A stretch of DNA of 64,000 bases from Terriglobales bacterium (GTDB taxonomy: Bacteria > Acidobacteriota > Terriglobia > Bryobacterales > Bryobacteraceae). Below, piece by piece: positions 49,196 through 58,254 of this stretch. The stretch covers positions 1 to 64,000 of the forward strand of contig JAIXQP010000006.1 of NCBI GenBank assembly GCA_027485675.1, given 5' to 3'. Numbering within the stretch: position 1 is the first letter of the stretch; each line of letters begins with the position of its first letter. Both the position numbers and the translations under genes were made by a program. The notes beneath the pieces are model-generated. The model ran no database searches and was not told the origin of the DNA. It worked only from the letters and a program-made list of their open reading frames with translations.

Positions 49196-50053
49196 TTACG
49201 CGATCAAGGCCATCGCCCGCTTCATGGCATCGGCTACCTTCGCCAGCGCCTGTTCCGCCGGCAGGGCTCGCAGCGCCGCATTGAAGGGTTCGCACCGCGC
49301 CGGCGCATCGCAACCCAATGCCTGCAGCGTGTTCAAAAACGTCTTCAGATCCAGAACCCCGGTCGCCAGCGGCAGTTCGCGCTTGGAATCGATCTGCTGA
49401 TCCGCCGGAATGCCCGCCGGCGCGTCGTTCAGGTCGATCGAGACAATATCTTCGTTCCGCAGCGTCTTCAGGTCGGCTGCCCCCTCTCCCGCCATCTGCC
49501 AGTGCCAGGAGTCCAGCACAAATCCCACGTTACCCGTCCCGATCTCGGCAATCAGGTCCTTTGCCTCCGCCATCGTGTGGATGAACGGGTACTTTCGCGA
49601 CGTCCACAGCGTTTTCGGCCCTACATATTCCAATCCGAACCGCTGCCCATTGTCCTTACAAACCTGGGCGATCGCCCGCAGACGGACCGCGTGCTGCCGC
49701 ATGTTCTGCAGATAGGTCAGCTCATCGCTTGCCGGCATCAGCCAGGTAGAAACCCGCGTCACCCCGGCCGTCGCCAACGCCTTCGCCACCGCGGGAAACT
49801 TCGCCATCCCGGCGTCAAAGGTCGCCTGATCCTTGCGGTACTCCACGGTCAACCCGGCGGAGCCCCAAACCAGCCGCTTGGCCCGCACCCCCGCGGCGAG
49901 TTCCTTAATCTGGGCCGGCGCCAGCGCCGCCAGCGCCTCCCCGTAAGGCTCTACGGCCTCGTAGCCATAGTAGTGGGCGAACTCGATGGCCTGCTCCTGC
50001 GTGGCCTTTACTCCGATTGATCCAGGTGACAAACTGATAGTCATCTTCCGCAT
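49196..50053 (-). CDS. Sugar phosphate isomerase/epimerase family TIM-barrel protein
   Basis: The 285-residue protein has an xylose-isomerase-like TIM barrel: GYEAVEPYGEAL, FGLEYVGPKTLW with a metal-binding Glu, VGFVLDSWHWQMAG with Asp and His, VSIDLNDAP and ARCEPFN. These supply the metal ligands of the family. The substrate is not known. GGGAGG precedes ATG 50053. It is divergent from the carotenoid operon, with 68 bases between start codons. Confidence 0.8.
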   Translation of the reverse strand: MRKMTISLSPGSIGVKATQEQAIEFAHYYGYEAVEPYGEALAALAPAQIKELAAGVRAKRLVWGSAGLTVEYRKDQATFDAGMAKFPAVAKALATAGVTRVSTWLMPASDELTYLQNMRQHAVRLRAIAQVCKDNGQRFGLEYVGPKTLWTSRKYPFIHTMAEAKDLIAEIGTGNVGFVLDSWHWQMAGEGAADLKTLRNEDIVSIDLNDAPAGIPADQQIDSKRELPLATGVLDLKTFLNTLQALGCDAPARCEPFNAALRALPAEQALAKVADAMKRAMALIA

Positions 50054-50121
50054 GGTTCCCTCCCGCCTGCGATACTAAAAAGTACAACGGTTCTCGTGAA
50101 TCAATCATCTCACGGAGTATT

Positions 50122-50928
50122 ATGATGAGCTCGGCAGCATTGCCTACTCTCGTTGCCGACAGAACGTTCGTCGATGACGCTCTGGACGCGGCCCTCCGCG
50201 ACCACTCGGGCGGCGGTCCGAACCCTGTTTTTGAGGCAATGCGTTTTGCTGTTCTCACCGGTGGCCAGCGTCTTCGCCCCGTTCTCGCTCTCCGCGTCGG
50301 CCGGCTCACCAACGCCGATCTCCGTCTTGTCACCCGCGGCGCCGTGTCGATCGAACTGTTCCACTGCGCCTCGCTCATTGTCGACGACCTGCCGTGCATG
50401 GATGATGAAATGATGCGCCGGGGCCAGCCCACCGTACATCGCCAGTTCGGGGAATCGACCGCGCTGCTCGCAGCCTTCAGTTTAGTGGCCCTCGCCGCCC
50501 GGCATGCCACCGAAGGGGTGACCTGTCCAGCCGAAGCCGAACGCCTCAGCTGCTTCCAACAGAAGCTTCTCCGCGTGCTCGACTGCAACTCTCTGGTTGG
50601 CGGGCAAGCGATGGACCTTGCCGCGCCGGGGGCCTCCTCCCGGCGGCTTGCCGAACTGAAAACCGCTCCGCTCTTCAAACTGGCTTCCCGGGCCGGACTT
50701 CTCGGCTCGCCGCTCGATGAACCCCTTCGTCACCAAATCACCAAACTCGGTCACGAGTTCGGCGTGTCGTATCAGCTGATGGACGACCTCAACGACGGCC
50801 ACGCCACCTCCCGGGAAGCTTTTGAACAGCAGCTGACGCAAACCCGCGCCCTCCTCTCCCCGTTCGGCTCCAAAGCCGCGGAGATCCAGGAAATGCTCGA
50901 TTATTTGGAAGCCAAGTCGATTGCCTAA
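50122..50928 (+). CDS. crtE: Polyprenyl diphosphate synthase (geranylgeranyl-PP synthase likely)
   Basis: The 268-residue protein has the first Asp-rich motif DDLPCMD (88-94, of the DDx4D type) and the second, LMDDLND, at about 220. It condenses isopentenyl and allylic diphosphates. Position at the head of a carotenoid operon suggests geranylgeranyl diphosphate as product. It is somewhat shorter than typical crtE (about 290-300). A second ATG at 50125 is better spaced from GGAG. The crtI start overlaps its end by 8 bases. Confidence 0.85.
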   Translation: MMSSAALPTLVADRTFVDDALDAALRDHSGGGPNPVFEAMRFAVLTGGQRLRPVLALRVGRLTNADLRLVTRGAVSIELFHCASLIVDDLPCMDDEMMRRGQPTVHRQFGESTALLAAFSLVALAARHATEGVTCPAEAERLSCFQQKLLRVLDCNSLVGGQAMDLAAPGASSRRLAELKTAPLFKLASRAGLLGSPLDEPLRHQITKLGHEFGVSYQLMDDLNDGHATSREAFEQQLTQTRALLSPFGSKAAEIQEMLDYLEAKSIA

Positions 50929-52405
50929 TAAAATCATTGTCATTGGCAGCGGATTCGGCGGCCTCGGTACTGCCGTGCGCCTGCAATCCCGCGGTTATCA
51001 AGTCGAGATCTTCGAGGCCCGCGACAAACTCGGTGGCCGCGCCTACGTCTATCAACAGGACGGATTCACCTTCGACGCGGGCCCGACGGTCATCACGGCT
51101 CCTTTCATGCTTGAAGAGCTCTTCTCGGGAGCCGGCCGCGACATCAAGGATTACGTCGACATCGTCCCCGTTAATCCCTTCTACAACATCGAGTTCCACG
51201 ACGGCCGCAGCTTCTCCTACAACGCGGACGAAACGGAGACCATCCGCAAGATCCAGGCCTTCTCCCCCGGCGACGTCGCCGGCTATCAGGAGATGATCCG
51301 CCAGGCGAAAGCCATCTTCCAGAAGGGGTTCGTCGAACTCTCCGACGTTCCGTTCCTGAACTTCATGGACATGGTGAAGATCGCCCCGGATCTCATCCGT
51401 CTCCAAAGCCACAAAACCGTCTTTCAGTTCGTTAAGGGCTATATCAAGGATCCGCTCCTGCAGCGCGTCTTCAGTTTCCATCCGCTTCTGGTCGGCGGCA
51501 ACCCTTTCCAGACCACCTCGATCTACGCGCTCATCCACCATCTCGAACGCGAATGGGGCGTCCACTACGCCATGGGCGGCACCGGCGCCGTCGTCAACGC
51601 GCTCGGCAAACTCTTCGTCGAGCTCGGCGGCAAGATTCATCTCAACACCCCGGTCCGCAGCATCCTCACCCGGGGCGGCATCGCTGCCGGCATCGATACC
51701 AACGTCGGCCAGATGCACACGGCCGATGCCGTCGTCTCGAACGCGGACGTCGCCAACACGTATCGCAAGATGCTGCCCGAAAAGTCCCGCGCCAAGTGGA
51801 CGAACAAGAAGCTCGACAGTATGAAGTACTCGATGGGCCTCTTCGTCATCTACTTCGGCACCAAAGGCGTCTACGAGAACATCGAGCATCACACGATTCT
51901 CCTCGGCCGCCGCTATGAAGAGCTCCTCGACGACATCTTCAACAAGAAGGTGCTCGGCGAAGATTTCTCCATCTATCTCCACCGGCCCTCCAAAACTGAC
52001 CCCACCATGGCGCCCCCCGGCCACGACTGCTTCTACGCGCTGATCCCCGTCCCCAATCAGCTCTCCGGCATCGACTGGACCAAGGAAGCCAAGCCCTTCC
52101 GCGACCGCGTCATGAAGTACATGGAGGATAACTACCTACCCGGTCTCTCCTCCCGCCTCGTCACCGAGCGCTGCTTCACCCCGCTCGATTTCGAAACCAC
52201 GCTCAATACTTACCGCGGCTCCGGCTTCTCCTTCGAACCCATCTTCACGCAGTCCGCGTGGTTCCGGCCGCATAATGAGAGCGAGGATGTGAAGAACCTC
52301 TTCTTCGTCGGCGCCGGCACCCATCCCGGAGCGGGCGTGCCCGGCGTGCTCAGTTCGGCTCGCATCGCCGAAAAACTCATATGCGAGCGGTTCCCGAACA
52401 ACTAG
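50921..52405 (+). CDS. crtI: Phytoene desaturase (CrtI family)
   Basis: The 494-residue flavoprotein has the FAD fold IIVIGSGFGGLGTAVRLQ, the GGRAYVYQQDGFTFDAGPTVIT segment and the C-terminal FVGAGTHPGAGVPGVL carotenoid-desaturase signature. It introduces double bases into phytoene to give neurosporene or lycopene; the number of steps cannot be read. TTG start at 50921, overlapping the crtE stop, and the crtB start lies 25 bases inside its 3' end. Confidence 0.93.
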   Translation: MPNKIIVIGSGFGGLGTAVRLQSRGYQVEIFEARDKLGGRAYVYQQDGFTFDAGPTVITAPFMLEELFSGAGRDIKDYVDIVPVNPFYNIEFHDGRSFSYNADETETIRKIQAFSPGDVAGYQEMIRQAKAIFQKGFVELSDVPFLNFMDMVKIAPDLIRLQSHKTVFQFVKGYIKDPLLQRVFSFHPLLVGGNPFQTTSIYALIHHLEREWGVHYAMGGTGAVVNALGKLFVELGGKIHLNTPVRSILTRGGIAAGIDTNVGQMHTADAVVSNADVANTYRKMLPEKSRAKWTNKKLDSMKYSMGLFVIYFGTKGVYENIEHHTILLGRRYEELLDDIFNKKVLGEDFSIYLHRPSKTDPTMAPPGHDCFYALIPVPNQLSGIDWTKEAKPFRDRVMKYMEDNYLPGLSSRLVTERCFTPLDFETTLNTYRGSGFSFEPIFTQSAWFRPHNESEDVKNLFFVGAGTHPGAGVPGVLSSARIAEKLICERFPNN

Positions 52406-53250
52406 CGGAGTGGCAAGCCAGCGCCGCCCAGGCCACCGCCGCGGGCTCTAAGAGCTTCTACTTCGCCACCCGCTTCTTCCCGCCCCACTTGGCGCAGGCC
52501 GCCTACGGCGTCTACTGGTTCTGCCGTTCCACCGACGACATCGTCGACGAGAACCCCGACCTCGACGCCGCCCGCCGCGAACTCGAATCCTGGCGGGACC
52601 AACTCGTGGCCGTCATGAACGGGCAATCGGTCGATAGCCCCGTGCTCATGCTCTTCGAGCACACCCGCCGCCAAACCGGCTTCCCCGAAGAGTACCCGCT
52701 CGAACTCATCGAAGGGATGCGGATGGATCTCGAACGCACCCGCTACGCCAACTTCGTCGAGCTCCGCCTGTTCTGCTACCGCGTCGCCAGCGTCGTCGGT
52801 CTCATGATGAGCCACGTCATCGGCTTCCGCGGCGAGGCCCTGTCGTATGCCGAAGACTTGGGCATCGCCATGCAGCTGACCAACATTCTCCGCGACCTCG
52901 CCGAAGATGCCGACCGCGGCCGAATCTATCTCCCTGCCGACGAACTCGCTCAGCACAACTACACCGAAGCCGACCTCCTCGCCCGCCGCCGCGGGCCCGA
53001 GTTCGAGTCGCTTATGCGCTTTCAAATCGACCGCGCCCGCGGCTACTACAAGCGGTCGTTTCCGGGTATCCCGCTGCTGAAGCCGGAGGGGCGCTTCGCC
53101 GTCGAGATTGCCGCGAAGGTTTACCGCGATATCCTCGGCCGGATTGAGAAAATGGACTATAACGTCTACGCCCGCCGCGCCGTCGTCCCGGCCTGGAAGA
53201 AGTACGCTATTACGGCCGGGGCCCTCGCCCGGCGGAAGTTCCAATCATGA
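52381..53250 (+). CDS. crtB: Phytoene synthase
   Basis: The 289-residue enzyme has both Asp-rich sites, DDIVDE (52-57) and NILRDLAEDADRGRIYLP, plus YCYRVASVVG-like FCYRVASVVGLMM. It joins two geranylgeranyl diphosphates to phytoene. The overlaps with crtI (25 bases) and with the next gene (4 bases) show that the operon is translated as a coupled unit. A squalene synthase-type relative is less likely given crtI next door. Confidence 0.93.
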   Translation: MRAVPEQLAEWQASAAQATAAGSKSFYFATRFFPPHLAQAAYGVYWFCRSTDDIVDENPDLDAARRELESWRDQLVAVMNGQSVDSPVLMLFEHTRRQTGFPEEYPLELIEGMRMDLERTRYANFVELRLFCYRVASVVGLMMSHVIGFRGEALSYAEDLGIAMQLTNILRDLAEDADRGRIYLPADELAQHNYTEADLLARRRGPEFESLMRFQIDRARGYYKRSFPGIPLLKPEGRFAVEIAAKVYRDILGRIEKMDYNVYARRAVVPAWKKYAITAGALARRKFQS

Positions 53251-54710
53251 AAACCGCCATTGAACGGGGATCGCTGGCTACGGCCATCGGCCTCGTCGTC
53301 CACTATCTCTGCTCCTACCTCTTCGGCATCCCGCTCTATACCGAAGTGATCGGCGAATGGATCATGGCGCGCACGCCGAACACGTACAGCGTTTTGCTCC
53401 TCGAAACGATGGGCGCTTGGGCCAAGCCCTTCGCGCTGACGGGGGGACTGTTCGCCCTCGGCTTCGCCATGACGATTCTGGCCCTCGTGGCCCGAACCGG
53501 ACGGGACCAGTGGAGCGTCTTAATCAATCTCGTGCTACTGATGGGCCTGAAGACCGCCTACGGGATCATCTTCGAGTATCGAATTCCGTCCGACCCCTTG
53601 TCGATGATCGACCTCAAGTACAACTTAGGCCCGTACAGCTTCTGGGCCCCCGCCTATGTAGCCTTGTTCTACGCCGCCCCCCGCGTCGAAACCTTCTCCC
53701 CCTCCCGCCGCCGCCTCCTCTCCGCCGTCATGAGCTCCACCACGCTCGCCGTCGCCGTCGAAGGCTATCTCCGCGACGCCCGCCTCGCCGCCCGCGCCGC
53801 CAAGCCCTTCGACCTCTGGAAATTCATCCCACCGCGCGACAACTTCCACCACTTGGCCCGCAAAGCCATCACCGCCGTCGGAATTCATTACACCATGTCA
53901 AAGAATTCCGTCGACCCCACCATCGACCCCGCCACCTGGCGCCTCAAGTTCACCGTCGACGGCAAAGAGATCCTGTCGCTCTCCTACCTCCAACTCCTCC
54001 AAGCCAAGCGCCAGCAGCGCTACGTCACCCTCCGCTGCATCTCCAACACCCTGAAGTCCGACCTTATGGGCACCGCCGAATGGTCCGGCTTCCCCCTGCG
54101 CCAAATCATCGACGGCTCCAACCTACCCCCCACAATCAAGGAGGTCGCCTTCATCGGCGTCGACGGCCACGGCGACTCCCTGCCCCTCGACTACGCCCTT
54201 TCCGACGAAGTCTTCCTCGCCCTCGGCATGAACGGCCAGTCCCTCACGCGGGCCCACGGCTTCCCCATCCGCATGCTCTGCCCGCGCTACTACGGCTTCA
54301 AGAACGTGAAGTGGATCGGCGAAATCGCCTTCGTCTCCGAACCCTACTACGGCACCTGGCCCAAGATGGGTTACACGAAGGAAGCCAAAACCAACATCGC
54401 CTCCTACATTGATAAAGCCACCCCCACCGAAGTCGTCGGCGTCTCCTTCGCCGGCAGCCGCGGCATTAAAACCGTCCAGGTCCGCCTGCTCGACTCGAAC
54501 GGCACCCCCGGCGAATGGCAAGACGCCACTCTCGAAAACCCGCTTTCTCCCTACTGCTGGACCCGGTGGAAAATCGCGATTGCCGCCCCCAACTCGACCC
54601 ACGCCGAGGCCCGCGCCCAGGACTCCACCGGCGCCTGGCAGGCCACCGAAGAAACGAAACTATTCCCCAGTGGCGTCGCCGGACCCACCGTGCGCAAAAT
54701 CTCCGTATGA
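53247..54710 (+). CDS. Membrane-anchored molybdopterin-dependent oxidoreductase of the sulfite oxidase family
   Basis: The 487-residue protein joins an N-terminal membrane part (four to five helices, about 10-32, 60-83, 90-108, 130-147) to a sulfite-oxidase-type domain from about 215. The Mo-ligating cysteine is Cys264 in VTLRCISNTLKSDLMGTAEW, which matches the family's TLxCxGN---G--EW-G pattern. PIRMLCPRYYGFKNVKWIGEI and a C-terminal Ig-like dimerisation region follow. It overlaps crtB and the glycosyltransferase gene by 4 bases each, so it belongs to the carotenoid operon. Its substrate is unknown; oxidation or hydroxylation of a carotenoid end is a guess. Confidence 0.75.
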   Translation: MKTAIERGSLATAIGLVVHYLCSYLFGIPLYTEVIGEWIMARTPNTYSVLLLETMGAWAKPFALTGGLFALGFAMTILALVARTGRDQWSVLINLVLLMGLKTAYGIIFEYRIPSDPLSMIDLKYNLGPYSFWAPAYVALFYAAPRVETFSPSRRRLLSAVMSSTTLAVAVEGYLRDARLAARAAKPFDLWKFIPPRDNFHHLARKAITAVGIHYTMSKNSVDPTIDPATWRLKFTVDGKEILSLSYLQLLQAKRQQRYVTLRCISNTLKSDLMGTAEWSGFPLRQIIDGSNLPPTIKEVAFIGVDGHGDSLPLDYALSDEVFLALGMNGQSLTRAHGFPIRMLCPRYYGFKNVKWIGEIAFVSEPYYGTWPKMGYTKEAKTNIASYIDKATPTEVVGVSFAGSRGIKTVQVRLLDSNGTPGEWQDATLENPLSPYCWTRWKIAIAAPNSTHAEARAQDSTGAWQATEETKLFPSGVAGPTVRKISV

Positions 54711-55771
54711 CCTCTTTCTATGCGGCCATCGTCACCGCCGTAGGCATCGTCCTCTTCCTCCGCAAGGCGTGGCACAACTACACCCGCCTGCCGAAGATCC
54801 CCTACGTCTCCGGCCTCGAATTCCCCTCCCTCACCGTCATCGTCCCCGCCCGCAACGAGGCCGCCAACATCGCCCGCGCCATCGAAGCCTTCCCGCCCGA
54901 AAACGTCATCGTCGTCGACGACGCCTCCACGGACGACACCGCCCGGATCGCGGCCGAAGCCGGCGCCCGGGTGATCCAAGCCCCGCCCCTCCCCGCCGGC
55001 CACCTCGGCAAGCCCAACGCCTGCATGGCCGGCGCCGCCGCCGCCGAAACCGACTGGCTCCTCTTCATCGACGCCGACACCTGGTACGCCCGCGTCTTCG
55101 CCCCTTGCCTCGTCGAATACGCCGAAGACAATGAACTCCAAATGACGAGCGTCTTCCTCCATCAGCACTGCGAAACGCTCGCCGAAAAGATCCTGCTCCC
55201 CTACGCCTTCGCGCTCTACTTCACCGGCGTCAACACCGGCGCCGTCAACGCCCGCCGGCCCACCCAGTGGCTCGCTAACGGCCAATGCCTGCTCGTCCGC
55301 CGCGACGCCTACCAGCGCCTCGGTGGCCACGCCGCCGTCGCCGCCTCGGTCATTGAAGACGTCGCCTTCGCCAAGCTCGCCGCCGAACGCAGCATCCACG
55401 CCCGCGTCACCCGCGCCGAACACATGGGCAACGTCCGCATGTATGATTCGTTCCAAGCCATCTGGCGCGGCTTCCAGAAGAACTCGTTCCGCTTCCTGCA
55501 GATCAACCCGTTCACCGGCCTCCAGGTCGTCATGGCTTCGACGCTGCTCGCCAGTTGGCTCCCGGTCATCGTGTGGTTGCTGAACGACCATCTCTATCGC
55601 CAGGCCGCGCTCTTCGCTGTGGTGCCGAGCGTGGTGCTGTTCCCCTGGTACCGCAGCGCCGCGGCCTTGCTCGCGCCGGTGGCCATCTACGGGTTCCAGG
55701 CCATCGCCATCAACGGGATGATCACCACCATCACCGGCCGCAAGGCGATCTGGAAGGGTCGAGAAGTGTGA
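54707..55771 (+). CDS. Family 2 glycosyltransferase, CrtQ/CruC-like
   Basis: The 354-residue protein has one N-terminal helix (3-18), the GT-A nucleotide site TVIVPARNEAANI with VVDDASTDDT (70-78), the metal-binding D122-A-D124, and three to four C-terminal helices (about 270-345). This layout matches membrane glycosyltransferases that add a sugar to carotenoid hydroxyl or carboxyl groups. Its ATG overlaps the molybdoenzyme stop, and the acyltransferase start overlaps its own stop. Confidence 0.82.
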   Translation: MTSFYAAIVTAVGIVLFLRKAWHNYTRLPKIPYVSGLEFPSLTVIVPARNEAANIARAIEAFPPENVIVVDDASTDDTARIAAEAGARVIQAPPLPAGHLGKPNACMAGAAAAETDWLLFIDADTWYARVFAPCLVEYAEDNELQMTSVFLHQHCETLAEKILLPYAFALYFTGVNTGAVNARRPTQWLANGQCLLVRRDAYQRLGGHAAVAASVIEDVAFAKLAAERSIHARVTRAEHMGNVRMYDSFQAIWRGFQKNSFRFLQINPFTGLQVVMASTLLASWLPVIVWLLNDHLYRQAALFAVVPSVVLFPWYRSAAALLAPVAIYGFQAIAINGMITTITGRKAIWKGREV

Positions 55772-56493
55772 AGCAGTATCCCACGCCCTGGCGCCAGGTC
55801 TTCGCGCTGACGCCCCATATCTGGGAGCGCACCCGCTACTCGGTCCGCACGTTCACCGAGCAGTCGCTCCCCTGCTTGAAGCCGGACCCGCAAATCGAAG
55901 GCCTCGACAACCTCCCCCCCAGTCCCGCCTTCGTCCTCGCGCCAAATCACTATCAACGGCCCGGCCTCTGGATTCTCCACCCGTGCAGCGTGATCACGGT
56001 GGCCCTGCAGCGGCACTACGCCCTGCCCGACCCGCCCATCCGCTGGGTGGTCACGGCCAACTGGCCGCCCATCCGGCTGGGCCCCTGGCAGATCCCCTCC
56101 CCCGGCGACTGGCTGCTCCCGCGGGTCGCCCACGCCCTGCACTGTTACCCGGTGTCATTTGCCGGAACGAACCCGGCGCTGACGGCCCGCAGCTACCGTA
56201 CGTTGCTGAAGGACGCAAAGTTCCTCGATCGGCCCCTAGGCATCTTCCCCGAAGGCGTAGCGGGAACAGCGTTCGAGATGGCGCCGCCCCTCCCGGGCGT
56301 CGAGCGCCTCTTCGTGACGCTAGCCAACCTAGGCTTGCCCGTCGTCCCTTGCGGCTTGCATGAAACGGACCGCCTCGTCGTCCGCTTCGGCCCCGCGATC
56401 CAACCTCAAGAGTTGCAATCCGCCCCCAACGCCGCCGAACTGATCATGGACCGCATCCGCACCGAAGCCGCGCCAACGCCCTCAAAGGGGTAG
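55768..56493 (+). CDS. PlsC-type acyltransferase, likely for a carotenoid glycoside
   Basis: The 241-residue protein belongs to the glycerolipid acyltransferase fold: block I APNHYQRPG (58-66) and block III FPEG (160-163). The usual HX4D has Gly66 in place of Asp, so the catalytic dyad is not standard. Next to a glycosyltransferase in a crt operon it may acylate the sugar, as CrtO does in staphyloxanthin. GTG start at 55768 overlaps the previous stop. It is the last gene of the operon. Confidence 0.72.
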   Translation: MKQYPTPWRQVFALTPHIWERTRYSVRTFTEQSLPCLKPDPQIEGLDNLPPSPAFVLAPNHYQRPGLWILHPCSVITVALQRHYALPDPPIRWVVTANWPPIRLGPWQIPSPGDWLLPRVAHALHCYPVSFAGTNPALTARSYRTLLKDAKFLDRPLGIFPEGVAGTAFEMAPPLPGVERLFVTLANLGLPVVPCGLHETDRLVVRFGPAIQPQELQSAPNAAELIMDRIRTEAAPTPSKG

Positions 56494-56553
56494 TCTCTGC
56501 TCATGGTGGCCCCGCGTGGCTGCCAAGGGTCGGCCCATCTCCACAAGAGAGAC

Positions 56554-56799
56554 TCAAGTCCGATAGAACTCGGCGATCTGGCGGCTGATCGCTCCGGGTT
56601 CCACCCAATAAGTACCCTTCTTCACGCGGCGCCGCAGATCCCCCATGCGGCGTCTCGATGGGAGCAAGAGCTTCGAAAATTCGGCAAGAGTCCGCGCCGA
56701 GTCCATTCTGTTCGGTCGTAGAGAGGGGGAGATGCCCACTGACATAGTTATTCTCCGCGCATCAACTGCCACCGGAGCTACCGATGGTTGATTACGCAT
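56554..56799 (-). CDS. flgM: FlgM-like anti-sigma-28 factor
   Basis: The 81-residue protein ends with MGDLRRRVKKGTYWVEPGAISRQIAEFYR. This fits the FlgM C-terminal pattern (V--LR--V--GTY-VDP-A-A--L). FlgM binds FliA and keeps it inactive until the hook is finished, when FlgM is exported. The N-terminal part is short and variable, as usual. It lies 52 bases after flgJ at the end of the flagellar operon, a typical place. Start ATG 56799; an internal ATG at 56745 is possible. Confidence 0.7.
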   Translation of the reverse strand: MRNQPSVAPVAVDARRITMSVGISPSLRPNRMDSARTLAEFSKLLLPSRRRMGDLRRRVKKGTYWVEPGAISRQIAEFYRT

Positions 56800-56851
56800 G
56801 ATCTTGTCCGGATAATACTCTCATCGGCGAAACATTCCGGACCTTAATTGG

Positions 56852-57160
56852 TTAGCTCGAAGATTTCTGTCTTAGTCCCTCCCGGACAACTTTCGCTAGG
56901 CCTAGCCCCCCCCCAGCGGCTATGCTCTTCGCCAGATGCTCCTGAGCAAACTCAATCATCGAGCTTGCGGACGAGTCCTCCCCGCCCCAGAGCGATCCAC
57001 CCGCCGTCGTGCTCATCGACTGGAGGATCTGGCCGATCAGCAGCGCTTCAAACTCCCCGGCGACCTTCCCCGCCTCCTCGTCCGTCGCCGGCGGCTTGCG
57101 AGCAGTCTCCAACGAAGAAGCCACCGGAGGCAGTCCTTTCAAAAGCCCGTCAATCATCAA
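56852..57160 (-). CDS. flgJ: Rod-binding protein FlgJ (N-terminal type only)
   Basis: The 102-residue protein has the FlgJ N-terminal rod-binding domain (VAGEFEALLIGQILQSMSTT, MIEFAQEHLAKSIAAGGGLG). The C-terminal muramidase domain of E. coli FlgJ is absent, as in many phyla, so another enzyme must open the wall. It overlaps flgI by 4 bases. Confidence 0.85.
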   Translation of the reverse strand: MMIDGLLKGLPPVASSLETARKPPATDEEAGKVAGEFEALLIGQILQSMSTTAGGSLWGGEDSSASSMIEFAQEHLAKSIAAGGGLGLAKVVREGLRQKSSS

Positions 57161-58254
57161 ATCACCTCGAGATCAGCGTCCATCGCACCCGCTGCCTTCA
57201 TCGACTGCAGGATGGCAATGACTTCGCGTGGAGTCGAGCCGATCGCCTGTAAACCTCGCACCAGATCCTCCACGGTTGCCCCCGGCTTGACCGAGACCTG
57301 CCGAGCCTTATCCTCCTTCGAGCCAACGCCAACCGACGGAGTAACCGTTGTCGTACCCGCCGCCAGCGGCTCAGGTTGTGAGACGTCGAGAGTCGTCTGC
57401 ACTTCCACTGCCAGACTCCCATGGAGAATCGAGACGGGCGCTAGCTTCACATCTTTGCCGAGCACGATCGTCCCCGTCCGCTCATTGATCACAATCCGCT
57501 GCCGCCGATCCGCGTCCACCGTCAACATCTCCATCTCCGCCAGGAACTCAACAATTCTGGCGGAGTACGCAGGCGGCGGCAGGAGCGCAATCACAGCCGA
57601 ACTCTCCGCCTGTGCAACCGGCGCCCCTCCCAACGCGAAACGTTCATTGATCACCTTGGCCACGCGGGCCGCCGTAGAAAAATCGGCGCGGAGAAGTTGC
57701 AGGCGAAGCGAACTCGACGAGATCTGCGATGGCGAGGCCCGCTCCACGATGCCTCCCGCAGGCACTCGGGCCGCGGTCGGATGGTTCACGGTCTGCGAGT
57801 TCGCCGCCCTGCCGGCCACGAATCCGGCAGTCACGAGCGCGCCTTGGGCTGCCACGTAGGTCTGACCGTCCACTCCCTTGAGCGAGGTAATGAGCAGTTG
57901 CCCGCCCTGCAGATTCGCCGCGTCGCCAATCGTCGACACAGTCACATCCACCCGCGTTCCCGGTTGCGCAAATGGCGGTAGCGTTGCGGTAACCATCACG
58001 GCCGCAACGTTCTTCACCTGCATCGCCTGGGGATTGACCGTCACTCCCATCCGGCCAAGCAGGTTCGCCAGAGTCTGTGCGGCGAAGACCGTCTGTCGCT
58101 TGTCGCCGGTGCCGTTCAAGCCGACAACTAGTCCGTACCCGACCAGTTGGTTGTCTCGTACACCTTCAATCGAGACAAGCTCTTTCAATCGGGTTGGGGC
58201 AGCCCATCCGGCCTCGACCGGCCATAGCAGAAGGAGAGCAAAGAAGAGTCTCAT
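57157..58254 (-). CDS. flgI: Flagellar P-ring protein FlgI
   Basis: The 365-residue protein has a signal peptide (1-18) and the conserved FlgI start RLKELVSIEGVRDNQLVGYG. LNGTGD, VKNVAAVMVTATLPPFAQPG and the C-terminal VKPGATVEDLVRGLQAIG follow. It forms the periplasmic P ring around the rod. It confirms a two-membrane envelope. It overlaps flgH and flgJ by 4 bases each. Confidence 0.95.
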   Translation of the reverse strand: MRLFFALLLLWPVEAGWAAPTRLKELVSIEGVRDNQLVGYGLVVGLNGTGDKRQTVFAAQTLANLLGRMGVTVNPQAMQVKNVAAVMVTATLPPFAQPGTRVDVTVSTIGDAANLQGGQLLITSLKGVDGQTYVAAQGALVTAGFVAGRAANSQTVNHPTAARVPAGGIVERASPSQISSSSLRLQLLRADFSTAARVAKVINERFALGGAPVAQAESSAVIALLPPPAYSARIVEFLAEMEMLTVDADRRQRIVINERTGTIVLGKDVKLAPVSILHGSLAVEVQTTLDVSQPEPLAAGTTTVTPSVGVGSKEDKARQVSVKPGATVEDLVRGLQAIGSTPREVIAILQSMKAAGAMDADLEVI

